This document shows, one piece after another, positions 1 to 7,652 of a stretch of DNA of 47,572 nt. Source of the stretch: a virus. The notes beneath the pieces are model-generated. The model was not told the origin of the DNA, did not search any database, and worked only from the letters and a program-made list of their open reading frames with translations. The position numbers and the translations under genes are program-made. The DNA lies in IMG/VR virus record IMGVR_UViG_3300008262_000117, positions 1 through 47,572 of that record; one strand, given 5' to 3'. Within the stretch, counting starts at the first letter, position 1. Each line of letters starts with the position of its first letter.

Positions 1-528
1 CTCTGGTGTTGCTAACGGTGCATCTGCAAGTGCCTTCTGTTTCGCAATTACAGTTTTCCAAAACGCGATTGGATCCAAAAACCCTGAGCCATCTGCTGAC
101 CATAGGTGTTTCTTCCCTTCATGTATTTCCCAGTGGAGATGCTTTCCCGTGGAAGCACCAGTGGTGCCCATTTTACCAATAACAGTGCCAGCTTCAATCT
201 TTTGACCCTTTTTAACTTTCAGCGAGTCTTTAACCATATGAGCGTATGTGTGAGTCATCCACACGCCATCAACCTCAGACAACACTCTTACGTAATAACC
301 ATAACCATCTGGTTCACCATTTGCTTTCTTCTTCTCGGAAGGACCTGCATAGAGCACGGTGCCGTCAGAGGCTGATTCTATATAGCATGGTTCTTGAGAA
401 GACCAAATGTCTATTCCATTGTGGTGCTTTTTACGCTTTTCAATCGGATGAATTCTCCAACCAAAGGGAGATGTTATTTTCCAGTTCTTTCCCTGAACTC
501 CATCAATAGGAAATTGTGCTTTTGCCAT
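1..528 (-). CDS. M23 (LytM-type) peptidoglycan endopeptidase, C-terminus cut by window edge
   Basis: Reading from 528 toward 1 gives at least 176 residues with the layout of an M23 zinc metallopeptidase: the FGWRIHP entry motif (about 22-28), HHNGID supplying a zinc His and Asp (H36, D40), YAHM (about 95-98) and the HLHWE zinc motif (H130, H132). These enzymes cut peptide cross-links of peptidoglycan, so this is probably the endolysin or a virion-associated lysis enzyme. No signal peptide is visible. The ATG at 528 is preceded by a weak AGGTAGG. The frame is still open at base 1, so any wall-binding domain lies outside the window. It is the last visible gene of the leftward block. The family is clear; the role in lysis is inference. 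Confidence 0.9.
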   Translation of the reverse strand, partial: MAKAQFPIDGVQGKNWKITSPFGWRIHPIEKRKKHHNGIDIWSSQEPCYIESASDGTVLYAGPSEKKKANGEPDGYGYYVRVLSEVDGVWMTHTYAHMVKDSLKVKKGQKIEAGTVIGKMGTTGASTGKHLHWEIHEGKKHLWSADGSGFLDPIAFWKTVIAKQKALADAPLATPE

Positions 529-565
529 TACTACCTACCTTAAATAAAAATACAATATTTTTAGT

Positions 566-1075
566 TTAAGAGAGGTAGTCGCGCTCTATTCTGTATACAC
601 AGTGTTCGATGCCTGTACCTACGGGGTTTATATAGGTAAAAACTGCTTCTGTCTTAATAAAACCAGATTTTTCTAATACACGGTGGCTTTTTACATTATC
701 TGGTTGAACATAAGCCTCTAGATAATCTAAATTAAAAATATCAAAAGAGTATTGTTTTATAAGAATAACTGCGTTAGTTGCTATGTTTCTATTAGAGAGT
801 TGAGAGTCAACCCAGTAACTAATAAGTCCGCTGTTTGTTATTTTGTCGATTTGTATAATAATTTGACCGCAGATGTGGTTTTGCCAAAAAATATTAAAAA
901 CTTTTGGAATCGAACCTTCTTTAAGAGGAATTCGATATTTTTCTATAAGTTCTAAATTTCTATTGTAAATCTCTTCAAGAGCTGTTGAATTAAAAGTTGT
1001 TGCATTAGATACAGAAACCAGACCCTGCGATAAGTTCACAAGGTCTGGTTCTATGAATTCTTTGGTGCGCTCCAA
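566..1075 (-). CDS. GNAT-family N-acetyltransferase (RimJ/RimL-like)
   Basis: This 169-residue protein has the C-terminal signature of GNAT acetyltransferases: a strand with the pattern GLISYWVD, an acetyl-CoA loop region LSNRNIAT (about 93-100), then LEAYVQPDNVKSHRVLEKSGF, which is the typical family ending in which N and S position the substrate and the E-K-x-G-F turn closes the fold. RimJ/RimL-like members acetylate protein N-termini or small amines using acetyl-CoA; the substrate here is unknown. The start is a TTG at 1075 placed directly after the stop of the upstream gene, so translation is probably coupled. No better ATG exists near it. It is AT-richer than its neighbours, a possible sign of separate acquisition. 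Confidence 0.85.
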   Translation of the reverse strand: MERTKEFIEPDLVNLSQGLVSVSNATTFNSTALEEIYNRNLELIEKYRIPLKEGSIPKVFNIFWQNHICGQIIIQIDKITNSGLISYWVDSQLSNRNIATNAVILIKQYSFDIFNLDYLEAYVQPDNVKSHRVLEKSGFIKTEAVFTYINPVGTGIEHCVYRIERDYLS

Positions 1076-1336
1076 CTACTCTGCTGGTTCTTCAGCTGGA
1101 GGTGCAAGAACTTCGGTAACAAAAACATCTGTATCCTCTGGACGATTCAAGTTTTCGTTAGGCACCCAATCTTTCATACCTGCTGCTTCTAGTGCAGCGA
1201 AGTATGGAGCTTCAAGACTTGCTCTATCTGCTTCAATAGCAGGATTGTCATGGTCTGTTGATAGCTCAATCATTTTGGCGCGAAGCCAAGCAACCTTTTC
1301 TTTAGGGTCTTCAAAATCAGGGATTTGAATTGCCAT
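1076..1336 (-). CDS. hypothetical protein, 86 aa
   Basis: This short acidic protein begins AIQIPDFEDPKEKVAWLRAKM, has a helical middle and ends in a proline/glutamate tail (APPAEEPAE). I do not recognise the family. The ATG at 1336 follows a strong AAGGAAGGA, so the longer frame to 1366, which would translate through that site, is rejected. Its stop touches the TTG start of the acetyltransferase. Confidence 0.75.
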   Translation of the reverse strand: MAIQIPDFEDPKEKVAWLRAKMIELSTDHDNPAIEADRASLEAPYFAALEAAGMKDWVPNENLNRPEDTDVFVTEVLAPPAEEPAE

Positions 1337-1377
1337 TGTGGTCCTTCCTTGTGCTTTGGTATTCAATCATAGCATTA

Positions 1378-1479
1378 TTACTTATGAAGAATGCTTTTAA
1401 CTTCTTGTTCGACTAGACGCTTTCTAAGCGCAGTGTTCTCTCTTTGCAAGGCAATATTCTGTTTCCAGAATAAGCCCAT
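1378..1479 (-). CDS. possible microprotein, 33 aa, amphipathic helix
   Basis: An ORF starting ATG at 1479 encodes a short helix with heptad-like spacing (IALQRENTALRKRLVEQEV), which could form a coiled coil. It lies in the 140-base gap between the FmdB-like microprotein and the 86-residue gene, starting 5 bases after the previous stop on the same strand. The ribosome-binding site is weak, so reality depends on the leader context and helical composition only. Function unknown. Confidence 0.4.
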   Translation of the reverse strand: MGLFWKQNIALQRENTALRKRLVEQEVKSILHK

Positions 1480-1484
1480 AACTG

Positions 1485-1601
1485 TTAAACAACCGAGTAT
1501 TCCCCGCACTCCGTGCAGGTCACCAGTTCTTCGGCAGCAGTCATGGAACGAACGACTTCTCTGTGGTGCTCGTTAGAACACTTATAGTCGTAAGTTGCCA
1601 T
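1485..1601 (-). CDS. FmdB-like zinc-ribbon microprotein, 38 aa
   Basis: The product begins MATYDYKCSNEHHREVVRSM and continues to a CTECG knuckle (C29, C32). This matches the layout of FmdB-type zinc ribbons, which start M-P-T-Y-x-Y-x-C and have a second C-x2-C, although the first half here has C8 and HH12-13 in place of the usual C-x2-C. Its ATG overlaps the reductase stop as TAATG, so it is translationally coupled to that gene. FmdB-type ribbons are often called regulatory, but the role is not established. Confidence 0.65.
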   Translation of the reverse strand: MATYDYKCSNEHHREVVRSMTAAEELVTCTECGEYSVV

Positions 1602-3649
1602 TACTTATCTTTTTGGTTCTCCACAATAAGCTTAATCTCGCATGCGTCTGTGGTGCAGTAAGCATCGCCAATAGCATCAGCTGCTAGTCCTGCATACACG
1701 CCAGAGAAATCAATAGGGAAGAGTTTCATTATAGAATCTTCATACTCTTCTTCAGTGATTTGGGTGTAAGGCATTTGTGGGTATGTGAAGTTTCCTGAAG
1801 GTAGGAATGAGACAGTTTTAAGCTGTCCGTCATACATGTGAAGGACTGTGCCTACATGCTCTGATTCCTTTTCAGGATCGAATGAAACTGTGACAGATAC
1901 AGAGTTATCAGACCAATAGTGTTGTGCAGTTGCAGCAAGGCTCATCTTCTCAAAGATGGTTACATCTTTCTCTGCACGAGATGCGCCAGATTTAATTGGA
2001 AAGAAAACAACACTAGTTGTATCTGGAGATTCAGATGCTGGTTCTACTGTGTAGTTAGCCATCTTAAAAAGTGGGAGCATTGGGTCTGTGTTTCCAAAAC
2101 GAATTGCTCGCTTGAAGAACTTACCACCTGGAGTCCAGTGAACTCCTGGTGATTCACCTGCAAGGATTGAAACAGTTCCTGATGGTTTTACAGTAGTTGT
2201 TTTGATTGATTCACGGATACCAAGCCACTCAGAGTAAGTAACATCATAGCTTTTAATTGTTGCGTATCCATCGTCCATCCACTTTCGTAGGACTGGGAGT
2301 CCGTGGAGGTCTGCAAAGTTTGCAACTCCCGACATAGACGTTCCAATTCTTCGGTTACGTTGCATAATTGCATTTGTCTCTTCCCAGTGTGTTGGAAGGA
2401 GAGTGACAGTTTTTGCGTAGAGATATGCGAATTTAAGTGTTCGCTTGTAATCTTCGATTGAGTCGTGACGGTTGAGGTAAGTTTCAACGAGAGTGCAGCA
2501 CTCATAGGATTCAAGTGACTGCTCTGCACACGGGTTGTAACCTGCAACTCGGTGGTCTTTGTTGTTGATTGGGTCTGCAAGTCTTCCGTATTGTTTAGAA
2601 ACATCCAGCCAAATTACACCAGGCTCACCGTTTCTGGCAATACCCTCAACAATGTTTGAAAGGTCTTGTCCTACTTCAACAGAGACAGAGTTGTTAGACA
2701 TCCAAGCCCAACCGGGTGCATCTGCATCATAAGAGTTACGCTGTGGGAACTTCTCTGCATTCTTCAAGTTCAAGAAGTTATCATCATCTAGACGACCAAT
2801 TAAAAGCTCTGCTGAACGACGAACGTTTCCTGAGACAACACAAACGCCAATAAGATTTCCAATATCTGCAATGTCTACACGTGTGAGCTTCTCACCTCCA
2901 CGTCCAGCAAACATTTTGCGGATGTGGTTGTGTAATTTAATTAGTGGGTCGGGTCCTGCTGCTGTTCCACCAAAAGTTTTGATTGGCTCTCCGAGCGGGC
3001 GGATTTCTTTGTAATCAAATACTGGAGCCGCCGTATCTGGTCGTAGGAAAGCATCGAGGAGGGCTGTGGTTGATTCCACCCATCCTTCTCTGGTGTCTGG
3101 GATGACATAGGTCTCTCCTTCTTCTGGTGTGTAGATTGTAAAGTCTTTGTCAGCACCTTTGTCATCAAAACCAACACCAACGCCAAGCATTGATGCTTCC
3201 ATAAGAAATCCAAAAGGTTTTGATGGATTGTTCTTTGTCATCTCTGCAGTTGAAACAAATGCGCAGTTTTGAAGTGCTGCTGAGTTTCTCTGGACATTAA
3301 CAATGTTAGTTCCCATTACCCAAAGTCCACGTCCTGGTGGAGTCCACTTCAAGTTGAATAAACGGTCAAATGCTTCTTTTGCAGATGCTTGTGCGCGAGA
3401 GTCATTCCAAGGAAGACGCTGTGATTTGCAATGGTCTTTTTGAATTGAGTACATACCATTAACAACTCGTTCGCAAACATCTGACCAAGATTCTTTAGTT
3501 CCATCTTCTTTTAATCGTGAGTATGTGCGAAGAAATGTAATCTCACCTACGGAGTTACCTGCTGCATCTGTATAACCAAATGGCGCTTTCTTATCCTTAT
3601 ATGTTGCAACAAAGTCTTTTGACAAGGAAAAAGAGAAAGCGATACTCAC
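1601..3649 (-). CDS. nrdJ: class II adenosylcobalamin-dependent ribonucleoside-triphosphate reductase
   Basis: This 682-residue protein matches the monomeric B12-dependent reductase family (Lactobacillus leichmannii type), which reduces ribonucleotides to deoxyribonucleotides in the cytoplasm. The key residues can be aligned by spacing: C129 (family C119), C374 and E376 in NPCAEQ (C408, E410), C385 (C419), the KPSGTVSILAGESPGVHW loop at about 488-505, and a C-terminal CTTDAC pair (C665, C670) equivalent to the thioredoxin-reducible C731/C736. The length is normal, with no visible intein or truncation. The start is GTG at 3649 behind AGGAG. The radical generator is adenosylcobalamin, so the enzyme works without oxygen but requires B12 in the host. 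It supplies nucleotides for phage replication. Confidence 0.96.
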   Translation of the reverse strand: MSIAFSFSLSKDFVATYKDKKAPFGYTDAAGNSVGEITFLRTYSRLKEDGTKESWSDVCERVVNGMYSIQKDHCKSQRLPWNDSRAQASAKEAFDRLFNLKWTPPGRGLWVMGTNIVNVQRNSAALQNCAFVSTAEMTKNNPSKPFGFLMEASMLGVGVGFDDKGADKDFTIYTPEEGETYVIPDTREGWVESTTALLDAFLRPDTAAPVFDYKEIRPLGEPIKTFGGTAAGPDPLIKLHNHIRKMFAGRGGEKLTRVDIADIGNLIGVCVVSGNVRRSAELLIGRLDDDNFLNLKNAEKFPQRNSYDADAPGWAWMSNNSVSVEVGQDLSNIVEGIARNGEPGVIWLDVSKQYGRLADPINNKDHRVAGYNPCAEQSLESYECCTLVETYLNRHDSIEDYKRTLKFAYLYAKTVTLLPTHWEETNAIMQRNRRIGTSMSGVANFADLHGLPVLRKWMDDGYATIKSYDVTYSEWLGIRESIKTTTVKPSGTVSILAGESPGVHWTPGGKFFKRAIRFGNTDPMLPLFKMANYTVEPASESPDTTSVVFFPIKSGASRAEKDVTIFEKMSLAATAQHYWSDNSVSVTVSFDPEKESEHVGTVLHMYDGQLKTVSFLPSGNFTYPQMPYTQITEEEYEDSIMKLFPIDFSGVYAGLAADAIGDAYCTTDACEIKLIVENQKDK

Positions 3650-3728
3650 GGTGGCTCCTAAAGGTAAAAGGGGTTTAAAAAATTTAAGGTGAGTCTATAG
3701 TTTATCGCGAAAAAGTAAAGGCGATGAA

Positions 3729-3881
3729 TTACTTGACTTTATTCCAGCCAGAGTGTTGTCCTGCGCATCCTTGTTTAGGACAACGAGGACGACCATGGCC
3801 GTCATCATACTCACGAGGACGTCCACAATATGGACACTTGTCACGCAGATTTTCAGGAAGCTTCTCAGGGGTTGGTCTCAT
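3729..3881 (-). CDS. zinc-ribbon microprotein, 50 aa
   Basis: The ORF encodes CPYCG (C16, C19), an Arg/Gly linker and CPKQGC (C34, C39) before a HSGWNKVK ending, a compact four-cysteine zinc ribbon. Its ribosome-binding leader AGGAGCCAC is almost identical to that of the reductase just downstream, which suggests co-expression at similar levels. It overlaps the end of the upstream DUF4406-like gene by 17 bases. Function unknown; a nucleic-acid or protein contact role is plausible for such a fold. Confidence 0.75.
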   Translation of the reverse strand: MRPTPEKLPENLRDKCPYCGRPREYDDGHGRPRCPKQGCAGQHSGWNKVK

Positions 3882-4248
3882 TGTGGCTCCTCTCAAGATT
3901 ATTATCCCCTAGAAAAAATATGTTCATTTCTAATTCCTTGGCTATTTCAAGCTCTAAACAGGCACCAGCTGATTTCTCCCAACCGTGAAGCATTACTATA
4001 GATTCACACTTTAAAAGTGCTTCAATGTCTCGACGCATATAGAACTTGCGTGGGTATATGTAATTTGAGTCAAATTCCTCTGCTGGGTTCCATACATTAA
4101 AACCTTGATTTCTAAGCCATTCTGCTGCTTTATTGAATGTCGGACGGTTGTAGTCAGGTAGCCCTGTCATTGGTCCAGATAGATAATAAATGTTTGTTGG
4201 TTGTTGTTGTTGTTTGCCAAGATTGGCTAATACTCGTGGATTCAGCAT
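3865..4248 (-). CDS. DUF4406 / nucleoside 2-deoxyribosyltransferase-like protein
   Basis: The 127-residue protein has the family pattern: a YLSGPMTGLPDYNRPTF nucleotide-binding entry (about 22-38), WNPAEEF (about 53-59), a RRDIEALLKCESIVMLHGW segment and a SAGACLELEIAKELEM helix that carries the conserved Glu. Related nucleoside 2-deoxyribosyltransferases swap bases on deoxyribosides and act in nucleotide salvage; DUF4406 members themselves are not well characterised. Location two genes upstream of the ribonucleotide reductase fits a nucleotide-metabolism role. Its ATG overlaps the previous stop as TGATG. Confidence 0.85.
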   Translation of the reverse strand: MLNPRVLANLGKQQQQPTNIYYLSGPMTGLPDYNRPTFNKAAEWLRNQGFNVWNPAEEFDSNYIYPRKFYMRRDIEALLKCESIVMLHGWEKSAGACLELEIAKELEMNIFFLGDNNLERSHNETNP

Positions 4249-4751
4249 CAGTGATTGTGACTTGAGATGAGGGTATCTTCATAACCACACTCACCACATT
4301 CAATAGTTTCTATTGAACCTTCAATGTCATAACTTAAATATAACTGTCCCTCGATTTCAGTGTCATCTGGGATACCTGCTTTATCAACATTTGCAAGCCA
4401 CTGCCGAACATCTGAAACATAACGTGGATTACCATTACCTGCATCCATAAAAATAAAAAGAGCTGCAGAAGTTGTGTTTGTCTTTTTACTATCAAGAGGA
4501 TTATCTTCATATTCAAAATCTAGATAATCTTCATTCTCTACATCTTCTTGTGCTTCAGGAGATGGAATAGACATTATTTGAGTAAGAACAAAATCTACAT
4601 GGGAATCTGCAATATCTTTACAAATTGAGTATTGACTGTCTTTAGTGTTCAAGTCCCATTCAAGAGGTGACTCTTCTCGGTTGTTAGGATCAAAACCGCC
4701 AGCCATCATCATCTGAAGGGTGAGAGCCTCTTTTAATTCGTCAATTTGCAC
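4248..4751 (-). CDS. hypothetical acidic protein, 167 aa, C-terminal CxxC knuckle
   Basis: I do not recognise the family. The protein is strongly acidic in the middle (EDVENEDYLDFEYEDN) and ends with a short CGECG knuckle about 14 residues from the C-terminus, a half zinc site that would need a partner or dimer. It overlaps both neighbours (11 bases upstream, TGATG downstream), so it belongs to one translationally coupled leftward operon with them. Confidence 0.75.
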   Translation of the reverse strand: MQIDELKEALTLQMMMAGGFDPNNREESPLEWDLNTKDSQYSICKDIADSHVDFVLTQIMSIPSPEAQEDVENEDYLDFEYEDNPLDSKKTNTTSAALFIFMDAGNGNPRYVSDVRQWLANVDKAGIPDDTEIEGQLYLSYDIEGSIETIECGECGYEDTLISSHNH

Positions 4752-5061
4752 TGCCCTGTTTCCTTAAGTCTTTTCGAACAATAAGCTTTCTTATTGGGGT
4801 ACAACATCCATCACATCCGTGAATTGAATTGTAGATGTCCTTACTAAGCATAAACTCGTCAGGGTCTGGATGTCCGACGCCATGCTCGCAGATTCTCTCC
4901 ATAATTCCAAGGTCTTCCCGCCAGTTCTGTGGCAGGTGGCGCATATGGTGTTTAGAGCGGTTGTGGATGGTGCAAAACTCTTTTAAGCACTGGTCTTCAG
5001 GATGGACGTCCTTTAGCCTTACCGAGGAGTGCTCTAATTTAAATGTCTTTGGTTTTGCCAT
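4741..5061 (-). CDS. hypothetical Cys/His-rich protein, 106 aa
   Basis: The product is rich in histidine and cysteine: C30, the HHMRHLPQNWREDLGIMERICEHGVGHPDPDEF core, and GCDGCC near residue 83-88. The spacing suggests metal binding, but no named family can be assigned with confidence; similar proteins are, to my knowledge, common in actinophages as hypothetical. It is the first gene of the leftward operon. Its start codon lies only 30 bases from the start of the divergent glycosyltransferase gene, so its promoter must overlap coding sequence or be absent. Confidence 0.8.
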   Translation of the reverse strand: MAKPKTFKLEHSSVRLKDVHPEDQCLKEFCTIHNRSKHHMRHLPQNWREDLGIMERICEHGVGHPDPDEFMLSKDIYNSIHGCDGCCTPIRKLIVRKDLRKQGSAN

Positions 5062-5091
5062 AAAACAATCCTACAGGTGTAGGGTGTGGTT

Positions 5092-5745
5092 ATGGAACAC
5101 TACAACGTAGTAATTGCAACGCCTGGTTCTGATATGAAGGCGGATTTTGTAAAGAGCCTGATAGAGACTACAAAATGGCTTAATCACAAAGGTTTGAAGT
5201 ATCACTTTGTATCTCAATATTCGAGCTTTGTTCCAAGCGCCAGAGAGAACACTGCAACCGACTCTTACGGGGCGGATTGGCAAGCGGTGGCTTTTGGGGG
5301 TGGAGCCTTTACCTATGAAAAGATTATTTGGATAGATTCAGACATCTCTTGGTCTGTGAAAGATTTTGAGTTAATTTTGAAAAGCGATAAGGACATCATC
5401 TCTGGAATGATGGCTATAGGTCGAGATGGTCGTATAGGGGCTATGAGGGTTAATGAAGCAGGACATCCTGTCTCTCTAAACGCTGTGGAGTTTCTAGTAG
5501 AGGGTGAGCCTGTCAGGGTTGATGGGGTAGGTTTTGGATTCTTGGGGGTCAAGTCTGGGGTCTTTGAGAAGATGGCTAGGCCATGGTTCAAGATTCGAGA
5601 GACTGGGGTTGAAGGGGCAGACTTTCCTGTCATGTTGGGGGAGGACTACTCTTGGTGTGTTGGGGCTAAAGAGGCTGGGTTCCAGATTTGGCTACATCCC
5701 TTGGTCAGGGTTGAGCATCATAAGGCAGTCATTTTTACTGTCTAA
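5092..5745 (+). CDS. GT-A fold glycosyltransferase-like protein
   Basis: The 217-residue product starts with a Rossmann-like strand (YNVVIATPGSDMKADFV), has the metal-binding DxD motif as WIDSDISW (about 81-88) and a later GEDYSWCVGAKEAGF segment (about 181-195) typical of the acceptor and general-base region of GT2-like enzymes. It would transfer a sugar from a nucleotide-sugar to an unknown acceptor, for example phage DNA bases, virion protein or host wall polymer. The start could be GTG 5086 or ATG 5092; ATG 5092 is chosen because AGGG sits 7 bases upstream. It is isolated between the leftward operon and the repeat region. Confidence 0.8.
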   Translation: MEHYNVVIATPGSDMKADFVKSLIETTKWLNHKGLKYHFVSQYSSFVPSARENTATDSYGADWQAVAFGGGAFTYEKIIWIDSDISWSVKDFELILKSDKDIISGMMAIGRDGRIGAMRVNEAGHPVSLNAVEFLVEGEPVRVDGVGFGFLGVKSGVFEKMARPWFKIRETGVEGADFPVMLGEDYSWCVGAKEAGFQIWLHPLVRVEHHKAVIFTV

Positions 5746-6257
5746 ATGTCGACATTTGAGGCAGATTTCTCTGCATGGTCGATTATTCAAAATCTAGTGT
5801 TTGGTGTATAGTTTTTAGAGTTACTATCATCAAAAAAGTTCAGCCTTTTTTGTAAAATCCTGATAGTAGTTTATTTGGGCTGTAAAAATAACTATCAAGA
5901 AAAAAGCTAAAAAACTTTACAAACTGCGATAGTTATTTTTTTCATTGTAAAACATACTATCAAGAAAAATAAAAAGTTTTTTAAAAAATCGTGATAGTAC
6001 AGTTTTTTGCAGGAAGGTCTCTACTATCAAAGAAAATTCAAAAACTTTTTAAAAATCGTGATAGTAAAAATAAAAACTATACTTAATATTTTAATATTCA
6101 ACCTATTTCCTATACGCGTATGAGAAAAAAGTTTCACCCCCTAAGAAAATGGGTTGAGAATTCGAATATTTAAAACTAGTATTAGGTTGTATTTAAAAAT
6201 AGTGTATGGTAGTATCTAAGTCCCAGATTGGGGTGGAAATTGGTGGAAGGATTTAGG
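5746..6257. other. gene-free AT-rich region containing the ACTATCA repeat array
   Basis: About 510 bases without a credible gene. The left half holds four spaced repeat units (listed separately). The right half (6070-6250) is AT-rich with TATACGCGTATGAG at 6113-6126 and ends at the promoter of the next gene. No tRNA is visible. Such a repeat-rich AT stretch between transcription units is a usual place for a replication origin or partition site, but this is inference. Confidence 0.7.
5823..6065. repeat. array of four 43-45 bp units with ACTATCA/TGATAGT ends
   Basis: Units lie at 5823-5867, 5891-5933, 5956-5998 and 6023-6065. Each begins ACTATCA and ends TGATAGT (second unit: CGATAGT), so the 7-base ends are inverted repeats. 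The interiors are A-rich then T-rich then A-rich and similar but not identical. Spacers are 22-24 bp, giving a period of 65-68 bp. TGTAAAA precedes units two and three. The arrangement suggests binding of a dimeric protein at regular helical positions, as in iterons, centromere-like sites or multi-operators. Confidence 0.85.
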
Positions 6258-6286
6258 TTGACAAGTTCTCTAGTGTTAGGTAATAA
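6258..6286 (+). promoter_or_regulatory. promoter TTGACA-17-TAATAA, leaderless transcript predicted
   Basis: A perfect -35 (6258-6263) and a good -10 (6281-6286) with 17 bp spacing end 7 bases before the ATG at 6294. The RNA would start at or next to that ATG, so the message is probably leaderless. Confidence 0.8.
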
Positions 6287-6293
6287 TACTTTT

Positions 6294-6485
6294 ATGAATG
6301 ACAAAATGACAGTGACTCCTGAGAGAGTCAAGTATGTGATTGCTGGTCGTTTGATGAAAGATTGGTTTCCTACAAGGATTCCACTAGATGCAGACGAGTG
6401 GTTAAAAATCGCAACCAGAGATGCTGAGGCAGTGGTTGACGAATTGATGGCTCATGGACTTTTGAAAGTTGAAGGTGCCAAATGA
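6294..6485 (+). CDS. hypothetical protein, 63 aa, possible small winged-helix
   Basis: The protein begins MNDKMTVTPERVKYVIAG and ends with a DAEAVVDELMAHGLLKVEG segment resembling the recognition helix and turn of small winged-helix proteins; this is only a weak resemblance. The ATG at 6294 has no Shine-Dalgarno and lies at the predicted transcription start. Its stop overlaps the next start as ATGA. It opens the rightward operon 6294-7652. Confidence 0.7.
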   Translation: MNDKMTVTPERVKYVIAGRLMKDWFPTRIPLDADEWLKIATRDAEAVVDELMAHGLLKVEGAK

Positions 6486-6712
6486 GTTGGGAACAAGTAG
6501 CAGTTATTGGGGTAGTAAATTTCTTTAGTGTTTTTATGGCGATGTTTATTATTTCTGCCATAAACGCATTTAGAGAAGCACGACGCAAAAATGAGTTCCT
6601 CGAGAGAATGCTTGGGGGCTTGATTGAAAAAGCTGAGACGGATACTCAGTTCAGAAACATCATGGGGTGGAACTTCATGGGAAACGAGAGAGACAACAAT
6701 GACGAACGCTAG
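6482..6712 (+). CDS. hypothetical membrane protein, 76 aa
   Basis: One N-terminal membrane segment (about residues 5-27, VAVIGVVNFFSVFMAMFIISA) is followed by a charged helix (FREARRKNEFLERML) and a polar tail. The family is unknown. ATGA overlap with the upstream gene; its end overlaps the next gene by 14 bases. Confidence 0.75.
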   Translation: MSWEQVAVIGVVNFFSVFMAMFIISAINAFREARRKNEFLERMLGGLIEKAETDTQFRNIMGWNFMGNERDNNDER

Positions 6713-7178
6713 AGATGCACTAGCCATGCTAGGACTTAGTGCAGAAGAAGCAGTTGAGGCAGATGAAAGTCTGACTCGCAAACCAAGTCGTGACAAGAGG
6801 ATTTGCCTCTGTGGTCACGCTATAAACAAACACTCAACCGACGCTGGTTTGGTTATATGTGTACCAAGCAGATACAACTGCCCTTGTAAAAATCTTCGTC
6901 CAGTAGTTGAGGTTGAAGACACCAGACTGTTCCTGAGAAAGACCAGTGGTCCTGGAGTAGAACACGCTTTGACTCGTGGACTTGCTGCATCCTTCAGTGC
7001 AGACAAAAATGTTGAGTGGATTGAAAATCCTAAATGTGACAAGTGCTCGATTGAAGCAACTCCAGCAGGAGATGTGAGAATTGTGCCAACAGCAGTCACT
7101 GAGTATAAAACCGTCTCTTATGAAGCGACTGGTTACGATGCTCTTCTTTGCGAGAATTGTCTTGAGGCGATACGATGA
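6699..7178 (+). CDS. double zinc-site protein, 159 aa
   Basis: Two cysteine clusters are visible: CLCGHAINKHS followed by C and CPC within 31 residues (about 35-65), and CDKC (about 116-119) pairing with CENC near the C-terminus (about 153-156). Each could bind one zinc ion. The first pattern, a C-x-C-G-H with a later C-x-C, occurs in phage hypothetical proteins but has no function known to me. ATG 6699 is chosen because GAGAG precedes it and the longer frame overlaps the upstream gene heavily. Confidence 0.75.
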   Translation: MTNARDALAMLGLSAEEAVEADESLTRKPSRDKRICLCGHAINKHSTDAGLVICVPSRYNCPCKNLRPVVEVEDTRLFLRKTSGPGVEHALTRGLAASFSADKNVEWIENPKCDKCSIEATPAGDVRIVPTAVTEYKTVSYEATGYDALLCENCLEAIR

Positions 7179-7471
7179 AAAAACAACTAATACCCATCCT
7201 TTGGGATATGACTGTTAATCGTGAAATCTCCCCAGAGGCTTATCAAAAAATTATTCAGCAGGTCGGGGATATTTCTGATGGTGCCATTTTGGATAAAGTC
7301 GGAAAGCTTGAACAAATGGTTAAAGATTGGGAAGCCTCGATGGGTGAGGAAGATAAGACTTTCTATACCCTCGGGATTCGTCGAGCCATCGATGTCCTTG
7401 TGGACAACGACCCTGACATCTTGAAGCAACTGCCTATCCTTGAAAAGGAAGACACCCCAGATGAGCGGTAA
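7175..7471 (+). CDS. hypothetical protein, 98 aa
   Basis: Predicted all-helical, with no recognised motif. It is joined to its neighbours by an ATGA overlap upstream and an 11-base overlap downstream, so it is part of the same operon. Function unknown. Confidence 0.75.
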   Translation: MKKQLIPILWDMTVNREISPEAYQKIIQQVGDISDGAILDKVGKLEQMVKDWEASMGEEDKTFYTLGIRRAIDVLVDNDPDILKQLPILEKEDTPDER

Positions 7472-7652
7472 AGAAAAAATCACCTTGACTAAAGAGGAAG
7501 CCGTAACCGCTCTACGGATTGCTCGAGCAGGTGGATGGTACCGACACCGAGAACTCAATGAGAGTGCTTGGCCCAAAGGCAAAAACCAATTTGTAGATGA
7601 CTCAAGTCGTCTTATAAAAAAGCTTGAAGAATTTTTAGACGTTGACGTCTAA
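7461..7652 (+). CDS. hypothetical protein, 63 aa
   Basis: A short basic-then-acidic helical protein with the segment LTKEEAVTALRIARAGGWYRHRELNESA, which may be a small helix-turn-helix but is not diagnostic. ATG 7461 is favoured by AAGGAAG 13 bases upstream. Last gene of the operon that starts at 6294. Confidence 0.65.
   Translation: MSGKEKITLTKEEAVTALRIARAGGWYRHRELNESAWPKGKNQFVDDSSRLIKKLEEFLDVDV

Noticed and set aside
106-509. Two plus-strand frames at the left edge (106-375 and 246-509)
   Set aside because: They lie antisense to the M23 endopeptidase, whose zinc motifs are complete; the antisense frames have no motif or ribosome site.
2188-3213. Minus-strand frames of 90-138 residues inside the reductase
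   Set aside because: They are other frames of the reductase gene, with repetitive composition and no ribosome site.
5823-6065. CRISPR array
   Set aside because: Spacing is regular, but repeat units are imperfect, with inverted ends and variable interiors, spacers are only 22-24 bp, and no cas gene is present.
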